The notes: generated by a model not told the origin, from the letters alone. 64,000 nt of DNA from Neoroseomonas eburnea (GCF_018129005.1 NZ_JAAEDL010000010.1:62001-126000); one strand, 5' to 3'. Shown: positions 52,092-60,019, counted from the stretch's first letter. Numbers and translations: made by a program.

Positions 52092-52865
52092 ATGTCCCAG
52101 GCCAAGCCGCGCGTCGCGCTGTTCGTCACCTGCCTCGTCGACCTCTACAGGCCGAGCGTCGGCTTCGCGGCGCTGCGCCTGCTCGAACAGGCCGGCTGCG
52201 AGGTGGAGGTGCCGGCGACGCAGACCTGCTGCGGCCAGCCCGCCCACAATGCCGGCGACCGCAGCACGGCGCGGGACCTGGCGCGCGCCGTGATCGATGC
52301 CTTCCAGGGCTTCGACTACGTGGTGGCGCCCTCCGGCTCCTGCGCCGGCATGATCGCGCACCACTACCCCTCGCTGTTCGAGGACGACCCGCAATACCGC
52401 GCCAAGGCCGAGGCGCTGGCGGCGCGCACGCATGAACTGGTGTCGTTCCTCTCCGACGTGATGGGGACGACCAGGGCGGCGGCGCGCTACGACGGCAGCG
52501 TGACCTACCATGATTCCTGCTCGGGCTTGCGGGAGATGGGCGTGAAGTCGCAGCCGCGCGCGCTGCTCGCGACCGTCGAGGGGCTGAGCCTGACCGAGAT
52601 GGCGGATCCCGAGATCTGCTGCGGCTTCGGCGGCACCTTCTGCGTGAAGTACCCGGACATCTCGACGCGCATGGTTACCGACAAGTGCCGGGACGTGCAG
52701 GCGACGGGGGCGGGCACGCTGCTCGCCGGCGACCTGGGCTGCCTGCTGAACATGGCGGGGCGGCTGAAGCGGGAGGGATCCCACGTGAAAGTACGCCACG
52801 TTGCGGAAGTGCTGGCCGGCATGACGCAGGACGTCGCGCCGATCGGTGAAGGGAGCGCATCATGA
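52092..52865 (+). CDS. lutA: LutA-family (CCG-domain) Fe-S oxidoreductase subunit
   Basis: LutA is one of three proteins (LutABC) that oxidise L-lactate to pyruvate in many bacteria; it carries two cysteine-rich CCG domains. 257 residues. CCG1 TQTCCGQPAHN (44-54) and SGSCAGM; CCG2 YHDSCSGLREMGV and EICCGFGGTFCVKYPDIS. lutB and lutC are not adjacent but lie 4.4 kb away on the same strand. Its TGA overlaps the ATG of a PF10014-like dioxygenase. A heterodisulfide-reductase-type subunit for another 2-hydroxyacid is the alternative. Confidence 0.92.
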   Translation: MSQAKPRVALFVTCLVDLYRPSVGFAALRLLEQAGCEVEVPATQTCCGQPAHNAGDRSTARDLARAVIDAFQGFDYVVAPSGSCAGMIAHHYPSLFEDDPQYRAKAEALAARTHELVSFLSDVMGTTRAAARYDGSVTYHDSCSGLREMGVKSQPRALLATVEGLSLTEMADPEICCGFGGTFCVKYPDISTRMVTDKCRDVQATGAGTLLAGDLGCLLNMAGRLKREGSHVKVRHVAEVLAGMTQDVAPIGEGSAS

Positions 52866-53590
52866 CCGTACCGGCAGGGCCGCTGGCCGAGCTCGCTGCG
52901 CGCGGCTTCGCCCGCGTGCCGGGGGCGACGATGATCGGGCTGATGGGCGAGGCCGGGGCACCGGCGCTGCTCGCGCCCTTCTTCGCCTCCTGGAACCGGC
53001 TGGAAACCGACGCCTTCATGGCAGATGGCGGGCGCTACCGCCGCCGCCGCATCGCCAATTTCAGCGCCGAACCGGGGGTGCCGGGGCATGTGCGGGGCGA
53101 GCACCGGCCGCATTTCCAGGCGGTGGTGCACAACACGCTGAACGGCGGCGTGGACCGCTGGTTCGCGGCGATGGAGGACGAGGTTGCCGCCTCGGCCCCG
53201 CTGCGCGCCCTGCTCGACCTCGGCCGTTCGATGGCCGACACGCTGCACGGCCCGCAATCCTGGTTCGTCGAGGCGCACCAGTTCCGCATCGAGGCCGCCG
53301 CCGGCGCGCCGGGCTACCCGACGCCCGAAGGCGTGCACCATGACGGGGTGGACTGCGTGCTGATCGCCATGATCGCGCGCACCAACCTGACGGGCGGGGA
53401 GACGGTGATCCAGGACGATGCCGGCAACCGCCTGGCGCAATTCGTGCTGCAGGATCCGCTCGACACCGCGCTGGTGGATGACCCTCGGGTGATGCACGGC
53501 GTCACGCCGATCGCGCCAACCGATCCGGCGCTGCCATCCTGCCGGGACGTGCTGGTGCTGACCTGGAAGCGGGGCGGCGTTCCCGGCTGA
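52862..53590 (+). CDS. 2-oxoglutarate/Fe(II)-dependent dioxygenase, PF10014 (isoleucine-hydroxylase-like) family
   Basis: Members hydroxylate free aliphatic amino acids (for example L-isoleucine 4-hydroxylase, IDO). 242 residues. Iron ligands: His159-x-Asp161 in EGVHHDGVD and His212 in DPRVMHGVTPI; 2-oxoglutarate-binding Arg228 in CRDVLVLTW. NLTGGETVIQDD and HQFRIEA are further family blocks. Cytoplasmic. Coupled to lutA by ATGA. The actual substrate is not known; pairing with a Bug receptor and LutA hints at a hydroxylated amino or hydroxy acid. Confidence 0.9.
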   Translation: MTVPAGPLAELAARGFARVPGATMIGLMGEAGAPALLAPFFASWNRLETDAFMADGGRYRRRRIANFSAEPGVPGHVRGEHRPHFQAVVHNTLNGGVDRWFAAMEDEVAASAPLRALLDLGRSMADTLHGPQSWFVEAHQFRIEAAAGAPGYPTPEGVHHDGVDCVLIAMIARTNLTGGETVIQDDAGNRLAQFVLQDPLDTALVDDPRVMHGVTPIAPTDPALPSCRDVLVLTWKRGGVPG

Positions 53591-53598
53591 TGGGTTGA

Positions 53599-53629
53599 TG
53601 CCAGCGGTCGCGAATGGCGTCCGCTGGCA
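53599..53629 (+). repeat. Family-2 closing palindrome, partial copy IV
   Basis: TGCCAGCGG and CCGCTGGCA form a perfect 9-bp stem around TCGCGAATGGCGT, nine bases after the dioxygenase stop. It is the same terminal module that closes repeat family 2 copies I-III, here without the rest of the element, and directly followed by a family-3 arm. Confidence 0.7.
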
Positions 53630-53632
53630 CAA

Positions 53633-53763
53633 GAGGGGCTCCGCCCCTCGCAAACCTGCCCCGCCGAAGGCCACAGGGCCTTTGGAAACCGACACTCGAG
53701 TCAACGCGGGTGCAGGGGACCGTGTCCCCTGCTGGGGGTGCTCGAGGGGGCAAAGCCCCCTCG
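53633..53763. repeat. Family-3 hairpin array between dioxygenase and fasciclin genes
   Basis: Four consecutive hairpins: GAGGGGC/GCCCCTC; CCGAAGGCC-ACAG-GGCCTTTGG (nearly perfect); a perfect GCAGGGGAC-CGT-GTCCCCTGC; and CGAGGGGG/CCCCCTCG. It lies between two convergent genes; dual terminator use is likely. Confidence 0.72.
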
Positions 53764-53788
53764 ATCCGCCTATCCTGAGCAGCCCCTG

Positions 53789-54295
53789 TCAGGCCGGGAT
53801 GAGCGCGCCGCCCAGGATGTGGACCACGCCGTTGCTGCACAGCAGGTTCGGCCGGAGGATGCTGGCCGAGGCCCCGGACGGCGCCGCGCCCGCGCGTGCC
53901 GCCTGGATGCGGGGCGCCGCTGCCGTGCCGCCGACCAGCACGGCGTCGATGCCGCTCAGCATGCGCACGCGGTTGCCGCGGGCCTGGATGTCCGGCAGGC
54001 GGAGGCGGCCGCCGGCGATGAAGTTGCGCAGGCTGGCTGCGCCGCCGTTGCGGAACTGTTCGGAGGTCGCGGCCCAGGCAAGGTTGGTCGGCGCGAAGAC
54101 GGTGTACGGGCCGGGACCGTTCAGGAGGCTCTCAAGGTCGGCCCGGCGCAGTGCGGACCGGAAATCGGAGGTATCCGACTGCGTACCCAGGACGTCCATG
54201 ATCGGGAAGCGGCCATCGAGAGTCACGGGGGTTTCGCAGGCCGACAGCAACAGGGCTCCGCCGCCGGCGACGAAGAGGGAACGACGCGTGATCAC
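53789..54295 (-). CDS. Fasciclin (FAS1)-domain lipoprotein
   Basis: 168 residues, GTG start with AAGGAGA seven bases upstream. Lipoprotein signal with twin arginine (ITRRSLFVAGGGALLLSAC, Cys20). One FAS1 domain: FRSALRRADLESLLNGPGPYTVFAPTNLAW, the H2-like VVHILGGALIPA ending. FAS1 proteins are adhesion or surface proteins. Shorter than usual (FAS1 about 140 residues fills the whole mature chain). It follows the alpha/beta hydrolase gene by 109 bases. Confidence 0.88.
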   Translation of the reverse strand: MITRRSLFVAGGGALLLSACETPVTLDGRFPIMDVLGTQSDTSDFRSALRRADLESLLNGPGPYTVFAPTNLAWAATSEQFRNGGAASLRNFIAGGRLRLPDIQARGNRVRMLSGIDAVLVGGTAAAPRIQAARAGAAPSGASASILRPNLLCSNGVVHILGGALIPA

Positions 54296-54404
54296 CTGCG
54301 CTTCTCCTTGCAAGGGCGCGAATCGGGCCCCGAGAGGGGGCCGCGGCGTTTTGGCTCCCCGTGCGGCCCAGGGCAAGTCCCGAGGCAGCACTGCCCAGCC
54401 GCCG

Positions 54405-55247
54405 TCACGGCAGGGCACCGAAACGCTCGAGCACCGGCAGCAGATGCGGGCGCAGGGCGGCGTAGTCCTCGCTCATGGGGAAATGGCCGAGGCCCGGCAT
54501 GATCACGGCCACCGCCCCCGGGATGGCGGCGGCCGTGGCGAGCGTGTCCTCCGGCCGGCAGGAATAGTCGTATTCGCCGGTGAGCAGCGCGACGGGGCAG
54601 CGGGCGGTGTCGATGCGGGCCAGTTTCGGGCGCAGGTCGCCCTCGCCCTTGTAGAAGTGCAGGTCCCCGCGGAACACGCCCGGCCCGCCCTGCATGTAGT
54701 GCCACAGGGTCTCCCACCGATCGCCCTCGGGTGCGGTGGGGGCGATGAGTCCGGAAACCACGGCGGCGCAGACCTCCCCGCCATGGGCGTGCGGGTGGTG
54801 CAGCCATTCCGTGTCGTAGTAGGGCGCGACGAAGGCCGAGGATTGCAGGCCGATCACGGCACGGATGGCGCCCGCCTGTTCGGCGGCGAGGTCGAGCACG
54901 ATGCGCCCGCCGATCGAGCAGCCCATCACCACCGGGCGGTCGAGGCCGAGGGCGCGCGAAACGGCCAGTGCCATGCCGGTATAGGCGGCGGTGGTCAGGC
55001 GGTATTCGTCGGCGTGCCAGCCCTCGGGCGGGGAGGACTTGCCGTGCCAGGGCATGTCGAATGCGATGCAGCGGAAGCGCGAGGTGACCGCCTCATCGTT
55101 CATCAGGTGGCGCCACTGTCGGCCATCGGCGCCTGCGGTGTGCAGCAGCAGCAGCGGGACGCCCTGGCCCGCTTCCTCGAAATAGACCCGGTGCGGGCGG
55201 CCTTCGAGGTCGAGCCGCATGTACCGGCCGATGACGGGCTCGATCAC
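54405..55247 (-). CDS. Alpha/beta-hydrolase
   Basis: 280 residues. Oxyanion segment LLLHTAGADGRQW, nucleophile elbow GCSIGG (Ser111), acid in LLTGEYDYSCRPEDT and His in MPGLGHFPM. No signal peptide. GTG start inside the TGA of the SCP2-like gene (GTGA), third gene of the SBP-SCP2-hydrolase unit. The fold family includes haloalkane dehalogenases, ring-cleavage hydrolases and esterases; the Cys before the serine and WHYMQGGPGVFRGDLHFYKG cap segment do not identify a known enzyme. Confidence 0.9.
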   Translation of the reverse strand: MIEPVIGRYMRLDLEGRPHRVYFEEAGQGVPLLLLHTAGADGRQWRHLMNDEAVTSRFRCIAFDMPWHGKSSPPEGWHADEYRLTTAAYTGMALAVSRALGLDRPVVMGCSIGGRIVLDLAAEQAGAIRAVIGLQSSAFVAPYYDTEWLHHPHAHGGEVCAAVVSGLIAPTAPEGDRWETLWHYMQGGPGVFRGDLHFYKGEGDLRPKLARIDTARCPVALLTGEYDYSCRPEDTLATAAAIPGAVAVIMPGLGHFPMSEDYAALRPHLLPVLERFGALP

Positions 55248-55609
55248 GCGGCGTCCTCCCGCAGCAGGGCGAGGGCGCCCTTGAACCAGAAGAGATGCGC
55301 CATGAAGGGCTGGATATCGCCCTCCACGCGCAGCGCGCCCCGGCGCATCAGCGCCATCAGGTCGTGCCAGCCGGGCGGCGGGCTCGCGCCGAGGAAGCGC
55401 GCGAAGCCCTCGGCGTCGAAGCGCAGCGCCAGGTCGTAGCGCGGCATGATCGCGGGGGCGGGTTCGGCCGAACGCAGGGCGCCGTCGCGGATCGAGAGGA
55501 TCCAGCGACGATCGCCCGCTTCCAGCAGCACCTCCGCCGTCAGGTGGCGGCCCCAGCGGGCGAGGCCCGGCGCGGCGGCAACCCGCGCCGGCAGGTTTGC
55601 GAGGTTCAC
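55244..55609 (-). CDS. SCP2-like sterol-carrier-domain protein
   Basis: 121 residues. Single SCP2-fold domain of the type that binds hydrophobic ligands: LTAEVLLEAGDRRWILSIRDGAL, YDLALRFDAEGFARFLGASPPPGWHDLMALMRRGALRVEGDIQPFMAHLFWFKG. The GTG start lies inside the TGA of the SBP gene and its own stop lies inside the hydrolase start, so three genes are coupled. In other systems this domain occurs as a small partner of acyl-CoA or ubiquinone pathways. Here it probably carries or presents a substrate to the hydrolase. Confidence 0.85.
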   Translation of the reverse strand: MNLANLPARVAAAPGLARWGRHLTAEVLLEAGDRRWILSIRDGALRSAEPAPAIMPRYDLALRFDAEGFARFLGASPPPGWHDLMALMRRGALRVEGDIQPFMAHLFWFKGALALLREDAA

Positions 55610-56841
55610 GTGCGGACCATCGCGCAGCCGCCCTCGGACATCGGGCGGAAGGCCTGGGCGGCAGGGATGCTCCGGAGCTTCCTGTAGTAGTCCCAAGCGC
55701 CGCGGCTTTCGTCCGGCGCCTTCACCTGGAACAGGTGCATGTCGTGGATCTTGCGGCCGTCCGCGCGTACCTCGCCGCGGCCGAAGAGCGGGTCGTCGGT
55801 CGGCATCTCCTTCATCCGCCGCACCACCGCCGCGCCGTCCGCCTTGGCGGCCGCGACGCCCATGCTCTCCACCGCCTTGAGGTAGTGCAGCACGGCGGAA
55901 TAGGTGCCGGCGTGGATCTGCGTCGGGCGGATGCCGCGGTTCTGCGGGTGGAAGCGCTCGGTGAAGGCGCGGGTGCCGTCATCGAGGTCCCAGTAGAAGC
56001 TGTCCGTCATCACCAGGCCCTGCGCCGCCTGGAGGCCGACGCCATGCACGTCCGGGATCTGCAGCAACAGGCCCGCGAGCCGCATGCCGCGCCGCGTCAG
56101 GCCGAATTCGGCAGCCTGCTTGATGCAGTTGATGGTGTCGGAGCCCGCATTGGCGAGGCCGAGGACCTTCGCCCGGCTCGCCTGCGCCTGGAGCAGGAAG
56201 GAGGAGAAGTCGGTGGTCCCCGGGAAGGGATACCGCGCCTGGCCGAGCACGCGGCCGCCGGCGGCGGTGACGAAGCCGCCGGTGTCGCGTTCCAGAGCAT
56301 GGCCGAAGGCATAGTCGGCGGTCAGGAAGAACCAGGTGTCGCCGCCCTCTGCCACCAGCGCCGTGCCGGTGCCGTGGGCCAGCGCCCAGGTGTCGTAGGT
56401 CCAGTGGATGTGGTTCGGCCCGCAGGCGCGGCCCGTCAGGTCCGAGGCCGCGGGTCCGGTGTAGAGCGCGACCTTGTTCTTCTCCCGCACGACCTCGCCC
56501 ATCGCCAGGGCGAGGGCGGAGAGTGGCACGTCGAGGATGCAGTCCACGCCTTCGCGGTCATACCAGGACCGGGCGATGGACATGCCGACATCGGCGCGGT
56601 TCTGGTTGTCGGCGGAGATCAGGTCGACGCGCAGGCCCGGGCGGGTGCGGGTGAAATCCTCGATCGCCATGCGGGCGGCGACGACGGACCCCTGGCCGGT
56701 ATTGTCGGAATAGGGGCCGGACATGTCCGACAGCACGCCGAGCTTGATCGCAGGCGCCTGCGCGCGGGAGGGCCGGGTGGCGGCCAGAGGCAGCGCGGCA
56801 CCGGCGGCGAATGCCGCGCGGCGCGTGAAGCTGGGGGGCAT
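55606..56841 (-). CDS. ABC-type branched-chain-amino-acid-like substrate-binding protein
   Basis: 411 residues, periplasmic type 1 (Peripla_BP_6) receptor. Tat-like signal (TRRAAFAAGAALPLAATRPSRAQ). Mature start IKLGVLSDMSGPYSDNTGQGSV, then the typical FLTADYAFGHALE and hinge FPGTTDFSSFLLQAQ. No permease or ATPase gene accompanies it; instead SCP2-like and hydrolase genes are coupled downstream. AAGGG is seven bases before ATG. The ligand is unknown; relatives bind aromatic acids, amides or leucine. Confidence 0.93.
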   Translation of the reverse strand: MPPSFTRRAAFAAGAALPLAATRPSRAQAPAIKLGVLSDMSGPYSDNTGQGSVVAARMAIEDFTRTRPGLRVDLISADNQNRADVGMSIARSWYDREGVDCILDVPLSALALAMGEVVREKNKVALYTGPAASDLTGRACGPNHIHWTYDTWALAHGTGTALVAEGGDTWFFLTADYAFGHALERDTGGFVTAAGGRVLGQARYPFPGTTDFSSFLLQAQASRAKVLGLANAGSDTINCIKQAAEFGLTRRGMRLAGLLLQIPDVHGVGLQAAQGLVMTDSFYWDLDDGTRAFTERFHPQNRGIRPTQIHAGTYSAVLHYLKAVESMGVAAAKADGAAVVRRMKEMPTDDPLFGRGEVRADGRKIHDMHLFQVKAPDESRGAWDYYRKLRSIPAAQAFRPMSEGGCAMVRT

Positions 56842-56911
56842 GGACGTTCCCTTGGTCGTGATGTTGGCGGCAGGGTAGCAGGGCAGCGGCGGAGGAAAAG
56901 CCGGGGGCACC

Positions 56912-57140
56912 GCGGGAGGGGCCTTGCCCCTCCCGCACCCTCCCCACCAAAGGCCGAAAGGCCTTTGGGAACCGTCACCTGGCACGGTGCGCCACCGTCG
57001 GGAGCAGCGGCGAAGCCCGCCCCGGTGCACGGCGCGCCGTGCCGTGATGAAAGATGCCTGCGGCGCCCGGCACCAAGTGATGGTTTCCAAAGGCCCTTCG
57101 GCCTTTGGTGGGGCGGCCCGGAGGGGCAAGGCCCCTCCGG
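56912..57140. repeat. Cruciform-like composite repeat (family 3) in divergent SBP / lutB region
   Basis: Left arm: perfect GCGGGAGGGG/CCCCTCCCGC (5-base loop) then CCAAAGGCC-GAAA-GGCCTTTGG, a perfect 9-bp stem with a GNRA loop. Centre: GGCACGGTGCGCC against GGCGCGCCGTGCC. Right arm: CCAAAGGCC-CTTC-GGCCTTTGG then CCGGAGGGG/CCCCTCCGG, i.e. the left arm inverted. The 395-base gap contains no gene; promoters for both divergent genes must flank it. Confidence 0.82.
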
Positions 57141-57236
57141 CCGGGCTTCGCGGCCATCATGCAAACCCGTCCAATGGCGGCCTCCCCCCGCTTCGGGCTA
57201 CCATCGCCGACCCGTCGCCGCCGCAGGGAACACCCC

Positions 57237-58664
57237 TTGGTCCAGATCACCTCTCCCGCCTTCAAGCAGAACGTCGCGCGTGCGCTCGCCGATGCCGGCC
57301 TGCAGAAGGCGCTCGGCAAGGCCAAGGGCGCCTTCCTGCAGCGCCGTGCCGAGGCCGTCGCCCGCCTGCCGGAATTCGAGCAGCTCCGGAACATCGGCCG
57401 CGACATCAAGAACCACACCCTGGCGAATCTCGATTTCTACCTCGAGACCTTCGCCGCGAATGTCGAGCGCGCCGGCGGCACCGTGCACTGGTGCTCGACC
57501 GCGGAGGATGCGCGCGCCGCCGTGCTGGAGATCTGCCGCAAGGCGGGGGCGCGCACCGTCACCAAGGGCAAGTCGATGATCTCCGAGGAGATCGGGGTCA
57601 ACGACCACCTGGAGAAGCACGGCATCACCCCGGTCGAGACCGACCTCGGCGAATACATCATCCAGCTCCGCAAGGAGCATCCCTCCCACATCATCGCCCC
57701 CGCCTTCCACCTGAACCGGGAGGATTGGGAGGCGGATTTCCGCCGCATGCACACCGACCTGCCGGCGGACCGCGTCTTCAACGAGCGGCGCGACATCCTG
57801 ACCGAGGCGCGCACGCGGCTGCGCGACCGCTTCCTCGCTGCCGATGTCGGCATCACCGGCGCGAATTTCCTGATCGCGGAAACCGGGTCCTCGGTGATCG
57901 TCACCAACGAGGGCAACGGCGACCTGACGCAGACCCTGCCGCGCGTGCACATCGCGCTGGCGTCGATCGAGAAGGTGGTGCCGACTCTCGAGGATGCGAC
58001 CTCGCTGCTGCGGCTGCTGGCGCGGTCGGCAACGGGGCAGGATTTCTCCGTCTACACGACCTTCAGCACCGGCGCGCGGCGGCCGGGCGACCTCGACGGG
58101 CCGGAGGAATACCACGTCGTCCTGCTCGACAACGGCCGGTCGAACATGATCGGGTCCGAGTTCCAGGAGATGCTGCGCTGCATCCGCTGCGCCGCCTGCA
58201 TGAACCATTGCCCGGTCTATGGCGTGACCGGCGGGCATGCCTATGGCTGGGTGTATCCCGGGCCGATGGGTGCCGTGTTGACGCCGTCCCTGATCGGCGT
58301 CGACAAGGCCGGGCACCTGCCCAATGCCTCGACCTTCTGCGGCAAGTGCGAGAGCGTCTGCCCGGTGAAGATCCCGCTGCCGAACACGATGCGCCATTGG
58401 CGCGAGCGGGAGTTCGAGCGGCACCTGACGCCGGCGGCGATGCGCCGCGGCCTCGGGCTCTGGGCCTGGTTCGCGAAGCGGCCGGGGATGTATCGCATGG
58501 CCACGCGCGCGGCGATCGGCACGCTGTCGCTGCTGGCGCGTGGCAAGGGTGCGTTCCGTTCCCTGCCGCTGGCGGGCGGCTGGACCAAGGGCCGCGACCT
58601 GCCGGCGCCGGAACCGGGCGGCACCTTCATGGCGCGCTATGCCAAGATGCAGCGCGGAGGGTGA
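57237..58664 (+). CDS. lutB: LutB-family Fe-S protein (L-lactate utilisation)
   Basis: 475 residues from a TTG start with AGGGA eight bases upstream; this reproduces the usual length, while upstream ATG codons would add repeat-derived sequence. Two ferredoxin-like cluster motifs: Cys315/318/321/325 (CIRCAACMNHCP) and Cys368/371/375 (CGKCESVCPVKIP). LUD domain with GITGANFLIAETGSSVIVTNEGN. Acts with LutC and LutA to oxidise L-lactate. lutC follows by four bases; lutA lies 4.4 kb upstream in the same direction. Confidence 0.94.
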   Translation: MVQITSPAFKQNVARALADAGLQKALGKAKGAFLQRRAEAVARLPEFEQLRNIGRDIKNHTLANLDFYLETFAANVERAGGTVHWCSTAEDARAAVLEICRKAGARTVTKGKSMISEEIGVNDHLEKHGITPVETDLGEYIIQLRKEHPSHIIAPAFHLNREDWEADFRRMHTDLPADRVFNERRDILTEARTRLRDRFLAADVGITGANFLIAETGSSVIVTNEGNGDLTQTLPRVHIALASIEKVVPTLEDATSLLRLLARSATGQDFSVYTTFSTGARRPGDLDGPEEYHVVLLDNGRSNMIGSEFQEMLRCIRCAACMNHCPVYGVTGGHAYGWVYPGPMGAVLTPSLIGVDKAGHLPNASTFCGKCESVCPVKIPLPNTMRHWREREFERHLTPAAMRRGLGLWAWFAKRPGMYRMATRAAIGTLSLLARGKGAFRSLPLAGGWTKGRDLPAPEPGGTFMARYAKMQRGG

Positions 58665-58668
58665 GGCG

Positions 58669-59376
58669 ATGAGCAAGGACGCCATCCTCTCCGCCATCCG
58701 TCGCGGCCTGAAGCGCGGCCCGCTGCCCGCCGACCAGCGCGCCATGCTGGACGGGCGGCTCGCCACCCATCCGCGCCACCTGATCCCGGCGCGCTCGCGC
58801 GTGCCGCGGCCGGAGCAGGTCGCGCTGTTCGTCCGCAACGTGGAGAAGGAATTCGGCTCCGTCGCACGGGTGGCCGAAGCGAAGGACGTCCCCGGCGCGG
58901 TGGCGGACTACCTGGCGGCGCAGAACCTGGCGCCGCGCTTCGTGCTGGCGCCGCATCCGGACCTCGCCGCCCTGCCTTGGTCCGACCGGCCGATGCTGGA
59001 ATTCGAGGCGCGGCGCGCGCAGGCGACGGACCTCGTCTCCGTCCAGCATGGCTACGCCGCCATCGCCGAGACCGGCACGCTGATGCTGCCCTCCGACCCC
59101 GCGCGGCCGACCACGCTGAACATCCTGGCGGAGACGGAGATCGTCGTGCTTCGCGCCTCCCGCATCGCCGGCGCCTACGAGGAAGCCTGGGACCTGCTGC
59201 GCGCCGAACGGCAGGACGCGACCACGGGCGGCTTCATGCCGCGCAACGTCATGCTGGTGACCGGCCCGTCGCGCAGCGCGGATATCGAGCAGACGCTCGA
59301 ACTCGGCGCGCACGGGCCGCGGCGGCTGCACATCGTGCTGGTCGACGACGACCCGGCCGCGCTGCCGGCCTCCTGA
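58669..59376 (+). CDS. lutC: LutC-family LUD-domain protein
   Basis: 235 residues. LUD domain only: RPMLEFEARRAQATDLVSVQ, YAAIAETGTLMLPSD, PTTLNILAETEIVVL, GPSRSADIEQTLELGAHGPRRLHI. GGAGG is nine bases before ATG. Third component of the lactate oxidation complex; follows lutB with a four-base gap and precedes smr with a three-base gap, so a longer operon is likely. Confidence 0.94.
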   Translation: MSKDAILSAIRRGLKRGPLPADQRAMLDGRLATHPRHLIPARSRVPRPEQVALFVRNVEKEFGSVARVAEAKDVPGAVADYLAAQNLAPRFVLAPHPDLAALPWSDRPMLEFEARRAQATDLVSVQHGYAAIAETGTLMLPSDPARPTTLNILAETEIVVLRASRIAGAYEEAWDLLRAERQDATTGGFMPRNVMLVTGPSRSADIEQTLELGAHGPRRLHIVLVDDDPAALPAS

Positions 59377-59379
59377 ACC

Positions 59380-59907
59380 ATGTCCCGCCGTCGCCTCCGC
59401 GGCCTGTCGGAGGCCGACCGCGCGCTGTGGCGCGCCTATGCGGCCGAGATCGCGCCGCTGCCGGGGCGTGAATTGCCACCGGAGCCGGCCGCTACGCCGG
59501 TGCCGGTCGTCGCCGCGCCGGTCGTGCCGCCTGCCGCACCGCCGCGCGCGGTCTGGGCGCCGCCTGCCATCGCGGTGAATGCGCCGCCCTCGGGGCTGGA
59601 CGACCGCCGGTGGCGCGACCTGCGGCGCGGCCGCATCAAGCCGGAGCGCACGCTCGACCTGCACGGTCGCCGCGCGCAGGAGGCGCACGCCGCCGTCCAC
59701 GCCTTCCTGGCCGATGCCTATGCGGATGGGCTGCGCTGCGTCGCCGTGATCACCGGGCGAGGGTCCTCGGCCGAAGGCGGCGTGCTGCGGCGGGAATTGC
59801 CGCATTGGCTGAATGCGCCGGATCTGCGGCGCATCCTGCTCGGGGCGGCGCATCCGCACCGGGCGAACACCGGGGCGGTGCATCTTCTGTTGAGGCGGCA
59901 GCGGTGA
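59380..59907 (+). CDS. Smr/MutS2-domain protein
   Basis: 175 residues. Pro/Ala-rich N-terminal half (about 28-70) and C-terminal Smr domain: LDLHGRRAQEAHAAVHAFL, VAVITGRGSSAEGGVLRRELPHWL, and the closing HRANTGAVHLLLRR. Smr domains are nucleases or nucleic-acid binders; stand-alone Smr proteins cut or bind structured RNA/DNA. Directly behind lutC (three bases) and, after a folded family-4 element, before an XRE regulator. Confidence 0.93.
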   Translation: MSRRRLRGLSEADRALWRAYAAEIAPLPGRELPPEPAATPVPVVAAPVVPPAAPPRAVWAPPAIAVNAPPSGLDDRRWRDLRRGRIKPERTLDLHGRRAQEAHAAVHAFLADAYADGLRCVAVITGRGSSAEGGVLRRELPHWLNAPDLRRILLGAAHPHRANTGAVHLLLRRQR

Positions 59908-59920
59908 GGCCGGCAGCAAG

Positions 59921-60010
59921 GTTGGGGGAGGGGAACCTCCCCCAAACCCCCTCCCTTCTTCGGTCACAAAGAAGGAGGGGGGGTTCGGGGGGAGTTCCCT
60001 CCCCCCGACC
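59921..60010. repeat. G-rich/C-rich folded intergenic element (family 4), smr-XRE
   Basis: GGGGGAGG/CCTCCCCC arms, then CCCCCTCCCTTCTT against AAGAAGGAGGGGG around CGGTCACA (long perfect-like stem), then GGGGGGAGTTCCCTCCCCCC. It ends nine bases before the next ATG and so forms the leader of the XRE gene. Confidence 0.75.
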
Positions 60011-60019
60011 TTCCGCGCC

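Noticed and set aside
52092-53590. Taking LutA plus dioxygenase as an established lactate pathway with a known hydroxylation step
   Set aside because: The family calls are sound, but no known pathway joins them; only the gene coupling is seen, so the link is reported as a hypothesis.
57105-57236. N-terminal extension of LutB starting at an upstream ATG
   Set aside because: The extension translates repeat-derived sequence and would exceed the usual LutB length; TTG with AGGGA upstream fits the family N-terminus.
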